Shown here piece after piece: positions 16,930-26,086 of a DNA stretch of 64,000 nucleotides. How positions within the stretch are numbered: the stretch's first letter is position 1; the number at the start of each line of letters is the position of its first letter. This DNA comes from JANQPX01 sp965222015 (GTDB lineage: Bacteria; Pseudomonadota; Alphaproteobacteria; Geminicoccales; Geminicoccaceae), in the NCBI GenBank assembly GCA_965222015.1, contig CBDCTL010000004.1, forward strand, positions 62,001-126,000, given 5' to 3'. Made by a program: the position numbers and the translations under genes. Below the pieces are notes generated by a model that searched no databases, was not told where the DNA came from, and saw only the letters and a program-made list of their open reading frames with translations.

Positions 16930-18157
16930 ATGACCAGCCAACCGATCCGTATCCCGAACCGCGACGCCCGGCGTCTCTGGCTGCACGCCCAGGGCCTCGC
17001 CACGCCGCCGACCGGACCGCTGAACGTCCCCGACATCATCGACAGGCTGGGCTTCGTGCAGCTCGACACCATCCGCACGGTCGCCCGCGCCCAGGATCAC
17101 ATCATCTGGAGCCGCAACCAGCATTACCGCGAGCGGATGCTGAACAAGCTGCTCGCGAAGGACCGGGCGGTGTTCGAGCATTTCACCCATGACGCCTCCG
17201 TCCTGCCGATGACCACCTATCCGATGTGGCGCCGCCAGTTCAGGCGCATGGACGAGCGCATCCGCCGGTCGTCCTGGTACGCCTCCATGCTGGACGAGGA
17301 CGGCCGCGCCGCGATCCGCGAGCGCATCGCCCGCGAAGGCCCGCTCTCCACCCACGCCTTCGACACGGTCTGTGCCGACAGGACCGTCGCCTGGCGCCGC
17401 CCGCCGCACAAGCAGGCGCTCGACTTCATGTGGCATGTGGGCGAGCTCGCCACCTCGCACCGCGAAAACTTCACCAAGTTCTACGACCTGACCGAGCGCG
17501 TGATCCCGGCGGAGGTTCTGGAGGACGAACGCTCGGACGCCGAGCAGCTCGACTGGCTCTGCCGCCAGGCGCTCGATCGGCTGGCCTTCGCGACCGAGGG
17601 CGAAATCCAGCGTTTTTGGGAGGCAGCCGGTCTCGCCGAGGTGAAGGCCTGGTCGGACCGGGCGAGGCGCGGGCTCGCCCACGTGCTGGTCGAGACCGCA
17701 GCGGGCGACTGGGTCCCGTCGATCGCGCCCGCCGACATCGAGGCTCCGGGTGCAGACGCTCCCGCCGCCGACCTCGCGCCTCAGGATCGTCAACCCTTTC
17801 GATCCGGTGGTGCGCGACCGCAACCGGCTTAAGCGCCTGTTCGGCTTCGACTACCGCATCGAGATCTACGTGCCGGCAGCGAAACGGCGTTACGGCTACT
17901 ACGTCTTTCCGCTGCTCGAAGGCGACCGCTTCGTCGGTCGTATCGAAGTACGCGCAGCGCGCGACGAAGGCCGGCTGAACGTCCTCGAACTCTGGCCGGA
18001 GCCCGGCGTCCGCTTCGGTGCGGGCCGGCTAGAGCGGCTCGAGGCGGAACTCGCGCGCCTCGCCCGTTTCGTGGGCGTTTCCGAGGTCGCCTGGCCGGAT
18101 CGCGCACGGGCCCAAGGCCCGGAAAATCCTGCCTCGTCCGCGAGAATCCTTCTTTGA
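16930..18157 (+). pseudogene. YcaQ/AlkZ-like winged-helix DNA glycosylase, frameshifted
   Basis: The N-terminal 270 residues (from ATG 16930) carry the family core, including the QLD motif in GFVQLDTIRTVARAQDHIIW, whose Gln and Asp are catalytic in AlkX/AlkZ interstrand-crosslink glycosylases. Near 17745-17765 the coding signal moves to the +1 frame, where the conserved C-terminal part continues: RIVNPFDPVVRDRNRLKRLF and RIEIYVPAAKRRYGYY, ending at 18157. Both parts look well conserved, so this is either a recent one-base insertion (or two-base deletion) or a sequence error. If real, the first frame ends at 17832 and lacks the C-terminal wing. The gene starts divergently from prfB. Confidence 0.82.
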
Positions 18158-18169
18158 AAAATCATGTGG

Positions 18170-18199
18170 TTGACCTTGTCCGACCACTGACTGTCTAAT
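18170..18199 (+). promoter_or_regulatory. sigma70-type promoter of the TAXI-TRAP operon
   Basis: TTGACC (18170-18175) and TCTAAT (18194-18199) each match the consensus at five of six positions, with an 18-base spacer. The predicted start is near 18206, leaving a leader of about 40 bases to the ATG at 18248. Confidence 0.6.
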
Positions 18200-18247
18200 G
18201 GAGCCCAGCACGCTTCGGCGTCCAGATACCTATGGGAGGTTCTCTAC

Positions 18248-19213
18248 ATGCGAAGTCATCTGTCCATTGCTCTCGCCGCCGGCCTCGCGCTCGCCGCGAG
18301 CAGCGGCGCTCAGGCGCAAGAGGAAAAATTCGTCACCATCGGCACCGGCGGCCAGACCGGCGTCTACTACGTGGTCGGCCAGTCCATCTGCAAGCTGGTG
18401 AACCGCGGCCAGGCCGATCACGGCATCAAGTGCACCGCCCCTTCGACCGGCGGCTCGGTCGCGAACATCAACGCGATCAAGGAAGGCTCGATGGACATGG
18501 GCGTGGCCCAGTCCGACTGGCAGGCTTACGCCTATAACGGCACGCCCGAATTCGAAGGCGGCCAGTTCGAGGACCTGCGCGCCGTGTTCTCCGTGCATGG
18601 CGAGCCCTTCACCGTGGTCGCGCGCAGCGACGCCGGCATCGAAAGCTTCGCCGACCTTCAGGGCAAGCGGGTGAACATCGGCAATCCCGGCTCCGGTCAG
18701 CGCGGCACCATGGAAGTCATCATGAACGCGCTCGGCTGGTCGATGGACGGCTTCTCGCTCGCTTCCGAGCTGAAGTCGGCCGAGCAGTCGGCGGCGCTGG
18801 GCGACAACAAGGTTGACGCGATCGTCTTCACCGTCGGCCATCCGAACGGCTCGATCCAGGAAGCCACCACCACCACCGACGCCCATCTGGTTTCGGTCGA
18901 AGGCCCGGAGATCGACGCGCTGGTCGAGGAGAACTCCTACTACGCCAAGGCCACCATCCCCGGCGGCATGTACAAGGGTTCGGACGAGGACACCAACACC
19001 TTCGGCGTGAAGGCGACCTTCGTGTCGTCGGCTTCGGTCGACGAGGAGACCATCTACCAGGTGGTCAAGGCCGTGTTCGACAATTTCGACCGCTTCAAGG
19101 GTCTGCACCCGGCCTTCGCCAATCTGACGCAGGAAGAGATGATCGCCGATGGCCTCACCGCCCCGCTGCATCCGGGCGCCGAGCGCTACTACAAGGAACA
19201 GGGCTGGCTCTGA
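18248..19213 (+). CDS. TAXI-type TRAP transporter solute-binding protein
   Basis: 321 residues. A cleavable signal peptide (1-24, ending AQAQE) precedes a periplasmic binding protein of the TAXI family: FVTIGTGGQTGVYYVVGQSI near the N-terminus, TGGSVANINAIKEGSMDMGV, and GKRVNIGNPGSGQRGTMEV. It captures an unknown organic anion (dicarboxylates or glutamate-like solutes are typical) and delivers it to the fused TRAP permease downstream. Shine-Dalgarno GGGAGG precedes the ATG, with a promoter at 18170-18199. A strong hairpin lies between this gene and the permease, consistent with higher expression of the binding protein. Confidence 0.93.
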   Translation: MRSHLSIALAAGLALAASSGAQAQEEKFVTIGTGGQTGVYYVVGQSICKLVNRGQADHGIKCTAPSTGGSVANINAIKEGSMDMGVAQSDWQAYAYNGTPEFEGGQFEDLRAVFSVHGEPFTVVARSDAGIESFADLQGKRVNIGNPGSGQRGTMEVIMNALGWSMDGFSLASELKSAEQSAALGDNKVDAIVFTVGHPNGSIQEATTTTDAHLVSVEGPEIDALVEENSYYAKATIPGGMYKGSDEDTNTFGVKATFVSSASVDEETIYQVVKAVFDNFDRFKGLHPAFANLTQEEMIADGLTAPLHPGAERYYKEQGWL

Positions 19214-19242
19214 AGGCGGCGCCTTCTGGCTGGACTTGGGTT

Positions 19243-19276
19243 GGAGGCGGCGGAGCGGTTTGCGCCGCCGCCCTCC
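19243..19276 (+). promoter_or_regulatory. GC-rich intercistronic hairpin after the TAXI gene
   Basis: GGAGGCGGCGG pairs with CCGCCGCCCTCC (one bulge) around an 11-base loop. There is no T-tract. The position between binding-protein and permease genes suggests an mRNA-stabilising or partial-attenuating element that raises the binding-protein:permease ratio. Confidence 0.55.
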
Positions 19277-19419
19277 GGCTCAGGTGCCTGTGAAGAGACC
19301 CCCGGAGGGAACGTCCTACCCCGTCCGGGACAAACGACAACGATAGAAAACTGCGGCGCAAACCGTCGATCCTGGCTCCGGCAAGTCAACGGTAAAGGCC
19401 GCGCCTTTGGGGGCCGGGC

Positions 19420-22035
19420 ATGAGTGAAGCGGCAAGGACTGCTGGATCCAGCGACAAAGACGTCGACCTCGACGAACTGGTCGCATCCTCCGACACCGGT
19501 GCGAGAAACCCGACCGGCCCCGTCGCCAAACTGCTGTTCGCGGTGGCGCTGGCCTGGTCCCTGTTCCAGCTCTGGATCGCCTCGCCGCTGCCCTTCATGT
19601 TCGGCTTCGGCGTCTTCAACGATACCGAAGCGCGCTCGATCCACCTGGCCTTCGCCGTCTTCCTCGCCTTCACGGCCTATCCTGCCCTGAAGAGTAGCCC
19701 GCGCGACTACATCCCGATCCAGGACTGGATCTTCGCCATCCTGGGCGCGTTCGCCGCGGCCTATCTCTACATTTTCTACGTCAGCATTTCCGATCGCCCC
19801 GGCGCCCCGATCACCCAGGACTACGTGGTCGCCGTCATCGGCATGATCCTGCTGCTCGAGGCGACCCGCCGATCGCTGGGCCCGCCGCTGATGATCATCG
19901 CGATCATCTTCCTGGTCTACACCTTCGCCGGCCAGCACATGCCATCGATCATCGCGCATAAGGGCAACACGCTCGGCGAGGTCGTGAACCACCACTGGAT
20001 CACCACCGAGGGCGTGTTCGGCATCGCGCTCGGCGTGTCCACCAGTTTCGTCTTCCTGTTCGTGCTGTTCGGCGCGCTTTTGGACAAAGGCGGGGCCGGC
20101 AATTACTTCATCCAGGTCGCCTTCTCCCTGATGGGCCATATGCGCGGCGGCCCGGCAAAGGCGGCTGTCGTGTCCTCGGCGATGACGGGCTTGATTTCAG
20201 GTTCGTCAATCGCAAACGTCGTCACGACAGGCACCTTCACCATTCCCCTGATGAAGAAGGTCGGCTTCTCCGCGGAGAAGGCGGGCGCCGTCGAGGTCGG
20301 CTCCTCGGTCAACGGCCAGATCATGCCGCCGGTGATGGGCGCTGCCGCCTTCCTGATGGTCGAATATGTCGGCATCCCCTATTTCGACGTGGTCAAGCAC
20401 GCCTTCCTGCCGGCGCTGATCTCGTACATCGCCCTCGTCTACATCGTGCATCTCGAGGCCTTGAAGGCCGGCATGGAAGGCCTGCCGCGCGCTTACACGC
20501 CGGGACCGCTGATGCAGCGCCTGATCATGTTCCTGTTCGGCGTGGTGGTGCTCTGCGCGATCTCGTTCGCGGTCTATTACGGCATCGGCTGGATCCGCCC
20601 CGCCTTCGGCGCGGCGGCCAGTTGGATCATCGGGATCCTCCTGATCGCGGTCTATGTGGCGCTGGTGGCGTTCGGTGCGCGCTATCCCGAGCTCAAGATG
20701 GACGATCCGAACAATCCGGACGCCACCCTGCCGCTGCCCGGACCGACGGTGAAGGCGGGCCTGCACTTCATCCTGCCCGTGGTCGTGCTGGTCTGGGCGC
20801 TGATGGTCGAACGTCTGTCGCCGGGTCTGTCCGCGTTCTGGGGCGCGGTCTTCATGATCTTCATCCTGGTGACCCAGCGCCCGCTGTTCGCCATCTTCCG
20901 CGCACGCGGCGACGACGTCGGCGATGAGACGCGCGCCGGCTTCTACGACCTTCTGGACGGCCTGGTCGCCGGTGCTCGGAACATGATCGGCATCGGCATC
21001 GCGACCGCCACCGCCGGCATCATCGTCGGCGCGGTCAGCCAGACCGGCGTCGGCTCGGCGCTCGCCGACGTGGTCGAGGTGCTCTCGGGCGGCAATCTGC
21101 TCGCCATCCTGTTCCTGACCGCGTTCCTCTCGCTGATCCTCGGCATGGGCCTGCCCACGACCGCGAACTATATCGTGGTCTCGGCGCTCCTCGCCCCGGT
21201 GATCGTGACGCTAGGTCAGCAGAACGGCCTGATCGTGCCGCTGATCGCGGTCCATCTGTTCGTCTTCTATTTCGGCATCATGGCCGACGTCACCCCGCCG
21301 GTCGGCCTCGCCTCCTTTGCCGCCGCCGCGGTCTCGGGCGGCGATCCGATCAAGACGGGCTTCGTCGCCTTCTTCTACTCGCTTCGAACGGCCGCCCTGC
21401 CCTTCCTCTTCATCTTCAACAACCAGCTTCTCCTGATCGACGTCGGCTGGGCGGAAGGGATCATGGTGTTCGTCATCGCGACCATAGCGATGCTGGTGTT
21501 CGCCGCCGCGACGCAAGGCTGGTTCTTCGACAAGCTCAGGATCTGGGAGATCCCGCTTTTGCTGCTGATCGCGTTCAGCCTGTTCAGGCCCGGCTTCTGG
21601 ATGGACATGATCACGCCGCCCTACAAGGACGTGCCGCCGGCCGAGATCTCTCAGGCGTTCGAAGCGGCGCCGCCCGGCTCGGAGCTCCGTCTCAGGGTCG
21701 CGGGGCTCGATCAGTTCGGCTCACCGATCGAGTTCGTGGCACCCATCACCATGCCCGAGGGCGCCAGCGGCGACGAGAAGCTCACCGCAGCCGGTATCAC
21801 CCTCAGGGAGGACGGCGACAAGGTCCTGATCGACGACGTCGCCTTCGACAGCGCAGCCCAGAAGGCCGGTCTCGACTGGGACCAGGAGATCCTCCAGGTT
21901 CGTCAGCCCGCAGACCAGCCGAGCAAATACTGGATCTACATCCCGGTTCTCCTGCTTCTCGCCGGCGTGATCTGGATGCAGAAGAAGCGCGCGCCCGCAA
22001 GGCCGTCGCGCAGCGGAGAAAAGGTCACGGCCTGA
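19420..22035 (+). CDS. TRAP transporter fused permease (4TM-12TM), TAXI type
   Basis: 871 residues. About 18 hydrophobic segments form the fused small and large TRAP membrane subunits; the DctM-like core shows GLISGSSIANVVTTGTFTIP, VNGQIMPPVMGAAAFLM and ILGMGLPTTANYIVVSALLA. The C-terminal 170 residues hold a soluble DUF3394-type, PDZ-like domain and a last transmembrane helix (about 843-858). It is a sodium-coupled secondary transporter working with the TAXI binding protein encoded 206 bases upstream. The N-terminal 35 residues are hydrophilic and probably cytoplasmic. Confidence 0.93.
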   Translation: MSEAARTAGSSDKDVDLDELVASSDTGARNPTGPVAKLLFAVALAWSLFQLWIASPLPFMFGFGVFNDTEARSIHLAFAVFLAFTAYPALKSSPRDYIPIQDWIFAILGAFAAAYLYIFYVSISDRPGAPITQDYVVAVIGMILLLEATRRSLGPPLMIIAIIFLVYTFAGQHMPSIIAHKGNTLGEVVNHHWITTEGVFGIALGVSTSFVFLFVLFGALLDKGGAGNYFIQVAFSLMGHMRGGPAKAAVVSSAMTGLISGSSIANVVTTGTFTIPLMKKVGFSAEKAGAVEVGSSVNGQIMPPVMGAAAFLMVEYVGIPYFDVVKHAFLPALISYIALVYIVHLEALKAGMEGLPRAYTPGPLMQRLIMFLFGVVVLCAISFAVYYGIGWIRPAFGAAASWIIGILLIAVYVALVAFGARYPELKMDDPNNPDATLPLPGPTVKAGLHFILPVVVLVWALMVERLSPGLSAFWGAVFMIFILVTQRPLFAIFRARGDDVGDETRAGFYDLLDGLVAGARNMIGIGIATATAGIIVGAVSQTGVGSALADVVEVLSGGNLLAILFLTAFLSLILGMGLPTTANYIVVSALLAPVIVTLGQQNGLIVPLIAVHLFVFYFGIMADVTPPVGLASFAAAAVSGGDPIKTGFVAFFYSLRTAALPFLFIFNNQLLLIDVGWAEGIMVFVIATIAMLVFAAATQGWFFDKLRIWEIPLLLLIAFSLFRPGFWMDMITPPYKDVPPAEISQAFEAAPPGSELRLRVAGLDQFGSPIEFVAPITMPEGASGDEKLTAAGITLREDGDKVLIDDVAFDSAAQKAGLDWDQEILQVRQPADQPSKYWIYIPVLLLLAGVIWMQKKRAPARPSRSGEKVTA

Positions 22036-22181
22036 GTTCGAAGAGGCACGCCATGGTGCGCCGCTCTCGGGAAGACGGGTTTACGACCGCATCCATGATG
22101 GGCATGAATGACACCACGACGTGATGGAAAAGTCGCCGCCTCATGACAGGTGACGGCAGAACGAAAATCGGGAGACTTGAT

Positions 22182-23168
22182 GTGACCTTCTTTGCAACCA
22201 CCAGACGCGCGGCGATCGCGGGCGTCGCGGCGATCGGCCTCATGGGCGGCGCCGGCCTCGCCCAGGCCGAGCAGATGCTCGACAGCATCCACTTCCTGAT
22301 CCCCGGCGGCGCCGGCGGCGGCTGGGACGGCACCGCGCGCGGCACCGGCGAAGCGCTCACCGGCGCGGGCCTGGTCGGCCAGGCGTCTTATGAGAACATG
22401 TCCGGCGGCGGCGGCGGCAAGGCGATCGGCTATCTGATCGAGAACGCCGAGAGCAATCACGGCACGCTGATGGTGAACTCCACCCCGATCGTGATACGCT
22501 CCTTGACCGGTGTGTTCCCGCAGAACTTCCGCGACCTCACCCTGATCGCCGGCACCATCGGCGACTATGCGGCGATCATCGCCAAGGCCGACAGCGAGCT
22601 GAACACGTTCGAGGATCTCGTGGCCGCCTTCAACGAGGATCCGAACGCCGTCTCGATCGGCGGCGGCTCGGTGCCGGGCGGCATGGACCATCTGGTCGCG
22701 GCCATGGCCTTCGAGGGTGCGGGCGCCGATTCGACCGCGATCAAATACATCCCCTATGACGCCGGCGGCGAGATGAACGCGGCCATCCTCTCCGGTGAGA
22801 TCACGGCGGGCTCCACCGGCTTTTCCGAGGCCGTCGAGCTGGCGAAGGCCGGCGAAATGAAGGTGTTGGCGATCACCGCCCCCGAGCGCGTCGATGCGCT
22901 GCCCGACGCGCCGACCCTGAAGGAGCAGGGCTATGACGTCGAGTTCGTGAACTGGCGCGGCTTCTTCGCGGCCCCCGGCCTTCCCGAGGAGCAGGCCCAG
23001 GCTTACCGGGACGTGCTCGCCGCCATGTACGACACGCCCGAGTGGGAAGAGGTCCGCGCCCGCAACGGCTGGGTCAACATCCACAACTCCGGCGACGACT
23101 TCATGAGCTTCCTCGAAAAACAGGAGACGCAGATCGGCGATCTCATGAAGAAGCTCGGCTTTCTCTGA
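22182..23168 (+). CDS. tctC: tripartite tricarboxylate transporter substrate-binding protein
   Basis: 328 residues from a GTG at 22182 preceded by GGGAG; a longer frame to 22143 exists but the GTG gives a clean signal peptide (RRAAIAGVAAIGLMGGAGLA, ending AQAE). The mature protein belongs to the Bug/TctC family with typical IHFLIPGGAGGGWDGTARGT and SIGGGSVPGGMDHLVAA segments. It is a periplasmic receptor for citrate-like or other carboxylates, passing them to TctAB encoded immediately downstream. The order tctC-tctB-tctA is standard. A perfect 11-bp hairpin follows the gene. Confidence 0.92.
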   Translation: MTFFATTRRAAIAGVAAIGLMGGAGLAQAEQMLDSIHFLIPGGAGGGWDGTARGTGEALTGAGLVGQASYENMSGGGGGKAIGYLIENAESNHGTLMVNSTPIVIRSLTGVFPQNFRDLTLIAGTIGDYAAIIAKADSELNTFEDLVAAFNEDPNAVSIGGGSVPGGMDHLVAAMAFEGAGADSTAIKYIPYDAGGEMNAAILSGEITAGSTGFSEAVELAKAGEMKVLAITAPERVDALPDAPTLKEQGYDVEFVNWRGFFAAPGLPEEQAQAYRDVLAAMYDTPEWEEVRARNGWVNIHNSGDDFMSFLEKQETQIGDLMKKLGFL

Positions 23169-23175
23169 GCCGACC

Positions 23176-23202
23176 GGGACCGGGCGTTCGACGCCCGGTC
23201 CC
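23176..23202 (+). promoter_or_regulatory. perfect 11-bp hairpin between tctC and tctB
   Basis: GGGACCGGGCG (23176-23186) and CGCCCGGTCCC (23192-23202) enclose the loop TTCGA. There is no T-run after it, so it is more likely an RNA stability/attenuation element than a full terminator. It starts seven bases after the tctC stop. Confidence 0.65.
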
Positions 23203-23244
23203 GCCCGGCTTTCGCTTTCGCGTCCATTTCGATCGGCCTGACCC

Positions 23245-23730
23245 ATGACCCTCGAGCGCTGGATCGGCCTTCTCTTCCTGCTGTTCTGCTGCGTCTACGG
23301 CTACACGGCCTTTTTCGGCATGGACCATCTGCTGCCGCCGATCTTGCAGCGGGCGCCCGTCTGGCCGAGTTCGTTCCCGAAGATTCTAAGCCTGGTGGGC
23401 ATCGTGGTCGGTCTGGTGGTCATCTTCACCACCGGCCCCGCGGACGCGACCGACAGCGCCGAAAGCGGCATCGACTACAAAAAACTCCGTGAATACGAGC
23501 TCGGCCAGGCGCTCGCCCTGATCGGCAGCATGGTCGCCTACGCCCTGCTCCTCCGCCCGATCGGGTTCATCGCAGCGACAATTCTGTTTCTCGCCGGCGG
23601 TTCCTTCATTCTGGGCGAGCGCAGGTTTCACCTCATGATTCCGATCGCCGTCGTCGGCACGCTCGCCGTCTGGTATCTGGTGCAGGAGCTGCTCGGCATC
23701 TTTCTGAGCCCCTGGCCCAGGCTTTTCTAG
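23245..23730 (+). CDS. tctB: tripartite tricarboxylate transporter TctB subunit
   Basis: 161 residues with four transmembrane segments (about 5-25, 49-65, 87-104, 110-128, with a possible fifth at 132-152), the usual small subunit of TctCBA systems. Typical family traits are the N-terminal RWIGLLFLLFCCVYGYTAF helix and the IGFIAATILFLAGGSFILG helix. It is needed for transport with the large subunit TctA. It is encoded 13 bases before tctA with a Shine-Dalgarno (GGGAGAA). Confidence 0.9.
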   Translation: MTLERWIGLLFLLFCCVYGYTAFFGMDHLLPPILQRAPVWPSSFPKILSLVGIVVGLVVIFTTGPADATDSAESGIDYKKLREYELGQALALIGSMVAYALLLRPIGFIAATILFLAGGSFILGERRFHLMIPIAVVGTLAVWYLVQELLGIFLSPWPRLF

Positions 23731-23742
23731 GGAGAACCCGTC

Positions 23743-25263
23743 ATGTGGGAAGGCATCGTCCTCGGGCTGTCCACGGCGCTCTCCTTCAAGAACCTGTTCA
23801 TGGTGGTCGCCGGCTGTCTGATCGGCACCTTCATCGGCATGCTTCCCGGCCTCGGGCCGATGTCGATCATCGCCATCATGATCCCGGTCGCCATCACCAT
23901 CGGCGACCCGTCGACCGCGCTGATCATGCTGGCCGGCGTCTATTACGGCGCCGTGTTCGGCGGCTCGACCTCGTCGATCCTGATCAACGCCCCCGGCATC
24001 GCCTCGACGGTCGCGACCTCGTTCGACGGTTACCCGCTCGCCCGGCAGGGAAAGGCCGGCAAGGCGCTGACCGTGGCCGCGATCTCGTCCTTCGCGGGCG
24101 GCACCATCGGCGCCATCCTGCTGATGGGCTTCGCGCCCGCCCTGGTCTCGGTGGCGCTTCTCTTCCAGTCGCCCGAATATTTCGCCCTGATGGTGGTCGG
24201 CCTCTCCGCGATCGCCGCGTTCGCCGGCTCCGGGCAGGTCGCCAAGGCGCTGATGATGACCATACTGGGCCTGATCATGGCGACCATCGGCGAAAGTGCC
24301 CTCTTCAATGCACCGCGCTTCACCATGGGCATCATGGACCTGCAGTCCGGCTTCGGCTTCATCACGCTGGCCATGGCCCTCTTCGCCCTGCCCGAAGCGA
24401 TCTTTCTGGTGCTGGACCCCAACCGCTCCAAGACCGGCGACGAAGGCGGCAGGATCACCGGCCTTCGCATCGACAAGGCCGAGGCGCGCGAGATCGCGCC
24501 TGTGATCGGCCGGCAGTCGCTGCAGGGCTTTTTGATCGGCGTCATGCCGGGTGCGGGCGCCACCATCGCCTCATTTCTCGGCTACGCGGTCGAGCGCAAC
24601 ATCGCGAGCCCGGAAGACCAGAAGAAATTCGGCAAGGGCTCGCTGAAGGGCCTCGCCGCCCCCGAAAGCGCCAACAACGCCGCCTGCACCGGCTCCTTCG
24701 TGCCGCTCTTGACCCTTGGCATCCCGGGCTCCGGCACCACGGCGATCCTGCTGGGCGCGCTGGTCGCCCTGAACGTGCAGCCCGGCCCCCGGCTCATGAT
24801 CGAGAACCCGGACATCTTCTGGGCGGTGATCATGTCGATGTATATCGGCAACGTCATTCTCTTGATCCTGAACCTGCCGCTGATCCCCTATATCGCGAAG
24901 CTGCTCGCGGTGCCGAGGAACTACCTGATCCCGTTCATCCTGTTCTTCACGCTGATGGGCGCCTATATCGGCCAGAACAACGCGACCGAGCTTCTGTTCA
25001 TGACCGGTCTCGGCGTGCTCGCGACCATCCTCCGCTTCGCCAGCTTCCCGCTGGCCCCGCTTCTGATCGGCTTCATCCTCGGCCCGATGATGGAGAACAA
25101 TTTTTCGCGCGCGGCCAATATCGCGGATGGCGTCAGCTTCATGTGGGAGCGGCCGATGACACTCGGTCTCCTGATCGTCGCGGCCCTTCTGGTGTTTCTG
25201 CCAAGCTTCAGAGCGCGGCGTCAGGCGGTCAGGCAGAAGAAGCGGCTGGGCGACGAATCCTGA
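23743..25263 (+). CDS. tctA: tripartite tricarboxylate transporter TctA subunit
   Basis: 506 residues and about 11-12 transmembrane helices. Strongly conserved family blocks are present: GTFIGMLPGLGPMSIIAIMI, FGGSTSSILINAPGIASTVA, GVMPGAGATIASFLGYAVE and FVPLLTLGIPGSGTTAILLG. This is the large, ion-coupled permease subunit of the TctCBA carboxylate importer. The length is normal and the frame intact. The downstream gene is convergent (28 bases away). Confidence 0.94.
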   Translation: MWEGIVLGLSTALSFKNLFMVVAGCLIGTFIGMLPGLGPMSIIAIMIPVAITIGDPSTALIMLAGVYYGAVFGGSTSSILINAPGIASTVATSFDGYPLARQGKAGKALTVAAISSFAGGTIGAILLMGFAPALVSVALLFQSPEYFALMVVGLSAIAAFAGSGQVAKALMMTILGLIMATIGESALFNAPRFTMGIMDLQSGFGFITLAMALFALPEAIFLVLDPNRSKTGDEGGRITGLRIDKAEAREIAPVIGRQSLQGFLIGVMPGAGATIASFLGYAVERNIASPEDQKKFGKGSLKGLAAPESANNAACTGSFVPLLTLGIPGSGTTAILLGALVALNVQPGPRLMIENPDIFWAVIMSMYIGNVILLILNLPLIPYIAKLLAVPRNYLIPFILFFTLMGAYIGQNNATELLFMTGLGVLATILRFASFPLAPLLIGFILGPMMENNFSRAANIADGVSFMWERPMTLGLLIVAALLVFLPSFRARRQAVRQKKRLGDES

Positions 25264-25290
25264 TCAGCGGCGCGAGGCAGGCCGATCCAT

Positions 25291-25890
25291 TCAGATCGGT
25301 CGCTGATGATCGGAGGCGGCCAGGTCCTCGTCGATCGCGGGGCGGAGCTTCGGACGTATCGGACCGTCCAGCAAGGCGTCACGCAGTTCAATCTCATCAT
25401 CGATCGGCGGCAGCGTCGGAACCTCGACATTGCGGGCCGGTGTCGGCTGCAGGCTCGCGACCGGCGTCTCGAAGCTCCGATAGGTCGACCAGAGGCCTGC
25501 AGCACCCGCCACATAGACGGGCAGCATGAGAGCGGCCGCGAGCCAGCGCCGCGATGTCCGGCGACGGGCATCCTCGTCCGCTTTCGCCATCGCGCCGTCG
25601 ATCGTTTGAAGCCCGTCATGAGCGGCCGCGGTGTGCGCGAGAGAGACCGGTGCCCGAACGCTCCTGACCGTGGTCGTGGCCTGTGGCCCTGCGGCGACCG
25701 GCGTCTCGACCGCCTTCTTCGGGCGTACGATCCACGGCCCCTCGTGATGCGCCGCTTCGTCGACCGGAGCGGTCATCCTGCGCGGCCGCATCGGCGCGCC
25801 CTCCTCGACGGGCGGGGACGCCGGACGCACCTTGTTCTCCTTACGGGAAAAGCCGTAGCTTACCGCCGACCGACCATCGTCATCTGTCAT
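25291..25890 (-). CDS. hypothetical single-pass membrane protein
   Basis: 199 residues. A long hydrophilic, Pro/Arg/Ala-rich N-terminal region (1-112) is followed by one transmembrane helix (about 115-134, LAAALMLPVYVAGAAGLWST) and a short C-terminal region with acidic residues (PPIDDEIELRDALL). The N-terminal side is Arg-rich next to the helix (RRRTSRR), so it is likely cytoplasmic. No family is recognised. It stands alone, convergent with tctA and upstream of an AT-richer stretch (25925-26080) that may hold its promoter. Confidence 0.5.
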   Translation of the reverse strand: MTDDDGRSAVSYGFSRKENKVRPASPPVEEGAPMRPRRMTAPVDEAAHHEGPWIVRPKKAVETPVAAGPQATTTVRSVRAPVSLAHTAAAHDGLQTIDGAMAKADEDARRRTSRRWLAAALMLPVYVAGAAGLWSTYRSFETPVASLQPTPARNVEVPTLPPIDDEIELRDALLDGPIRPKLRPAIDEDLAASDHQRPI

Positions 25891-26086
25891 CCGCCTCGAC
25901 CCCGTCTCGACCCGTGGCTGCCTCGTTCAATTAAGAACTGTAAACCGAACGGCTTCAAGGCAATGGCGAGGTTAAGAAAAGTACCGGAATACTCGATAAA
26001 ATCGACGATCGGGAGCCAGCCGTCGTCATCTTTCGGGGAGGGTAAGAGACGCCGGCCACGACTTTCAACTTATGAGAGAAATTGGC

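Noticed and set aside
16651..17823. 390-codon minus-strand frame upstream of prfB
   Set aside because: Antisense to the glycosylase gene. The true upstream part of prfB is the 23-codon segment before the programmed frameshift.
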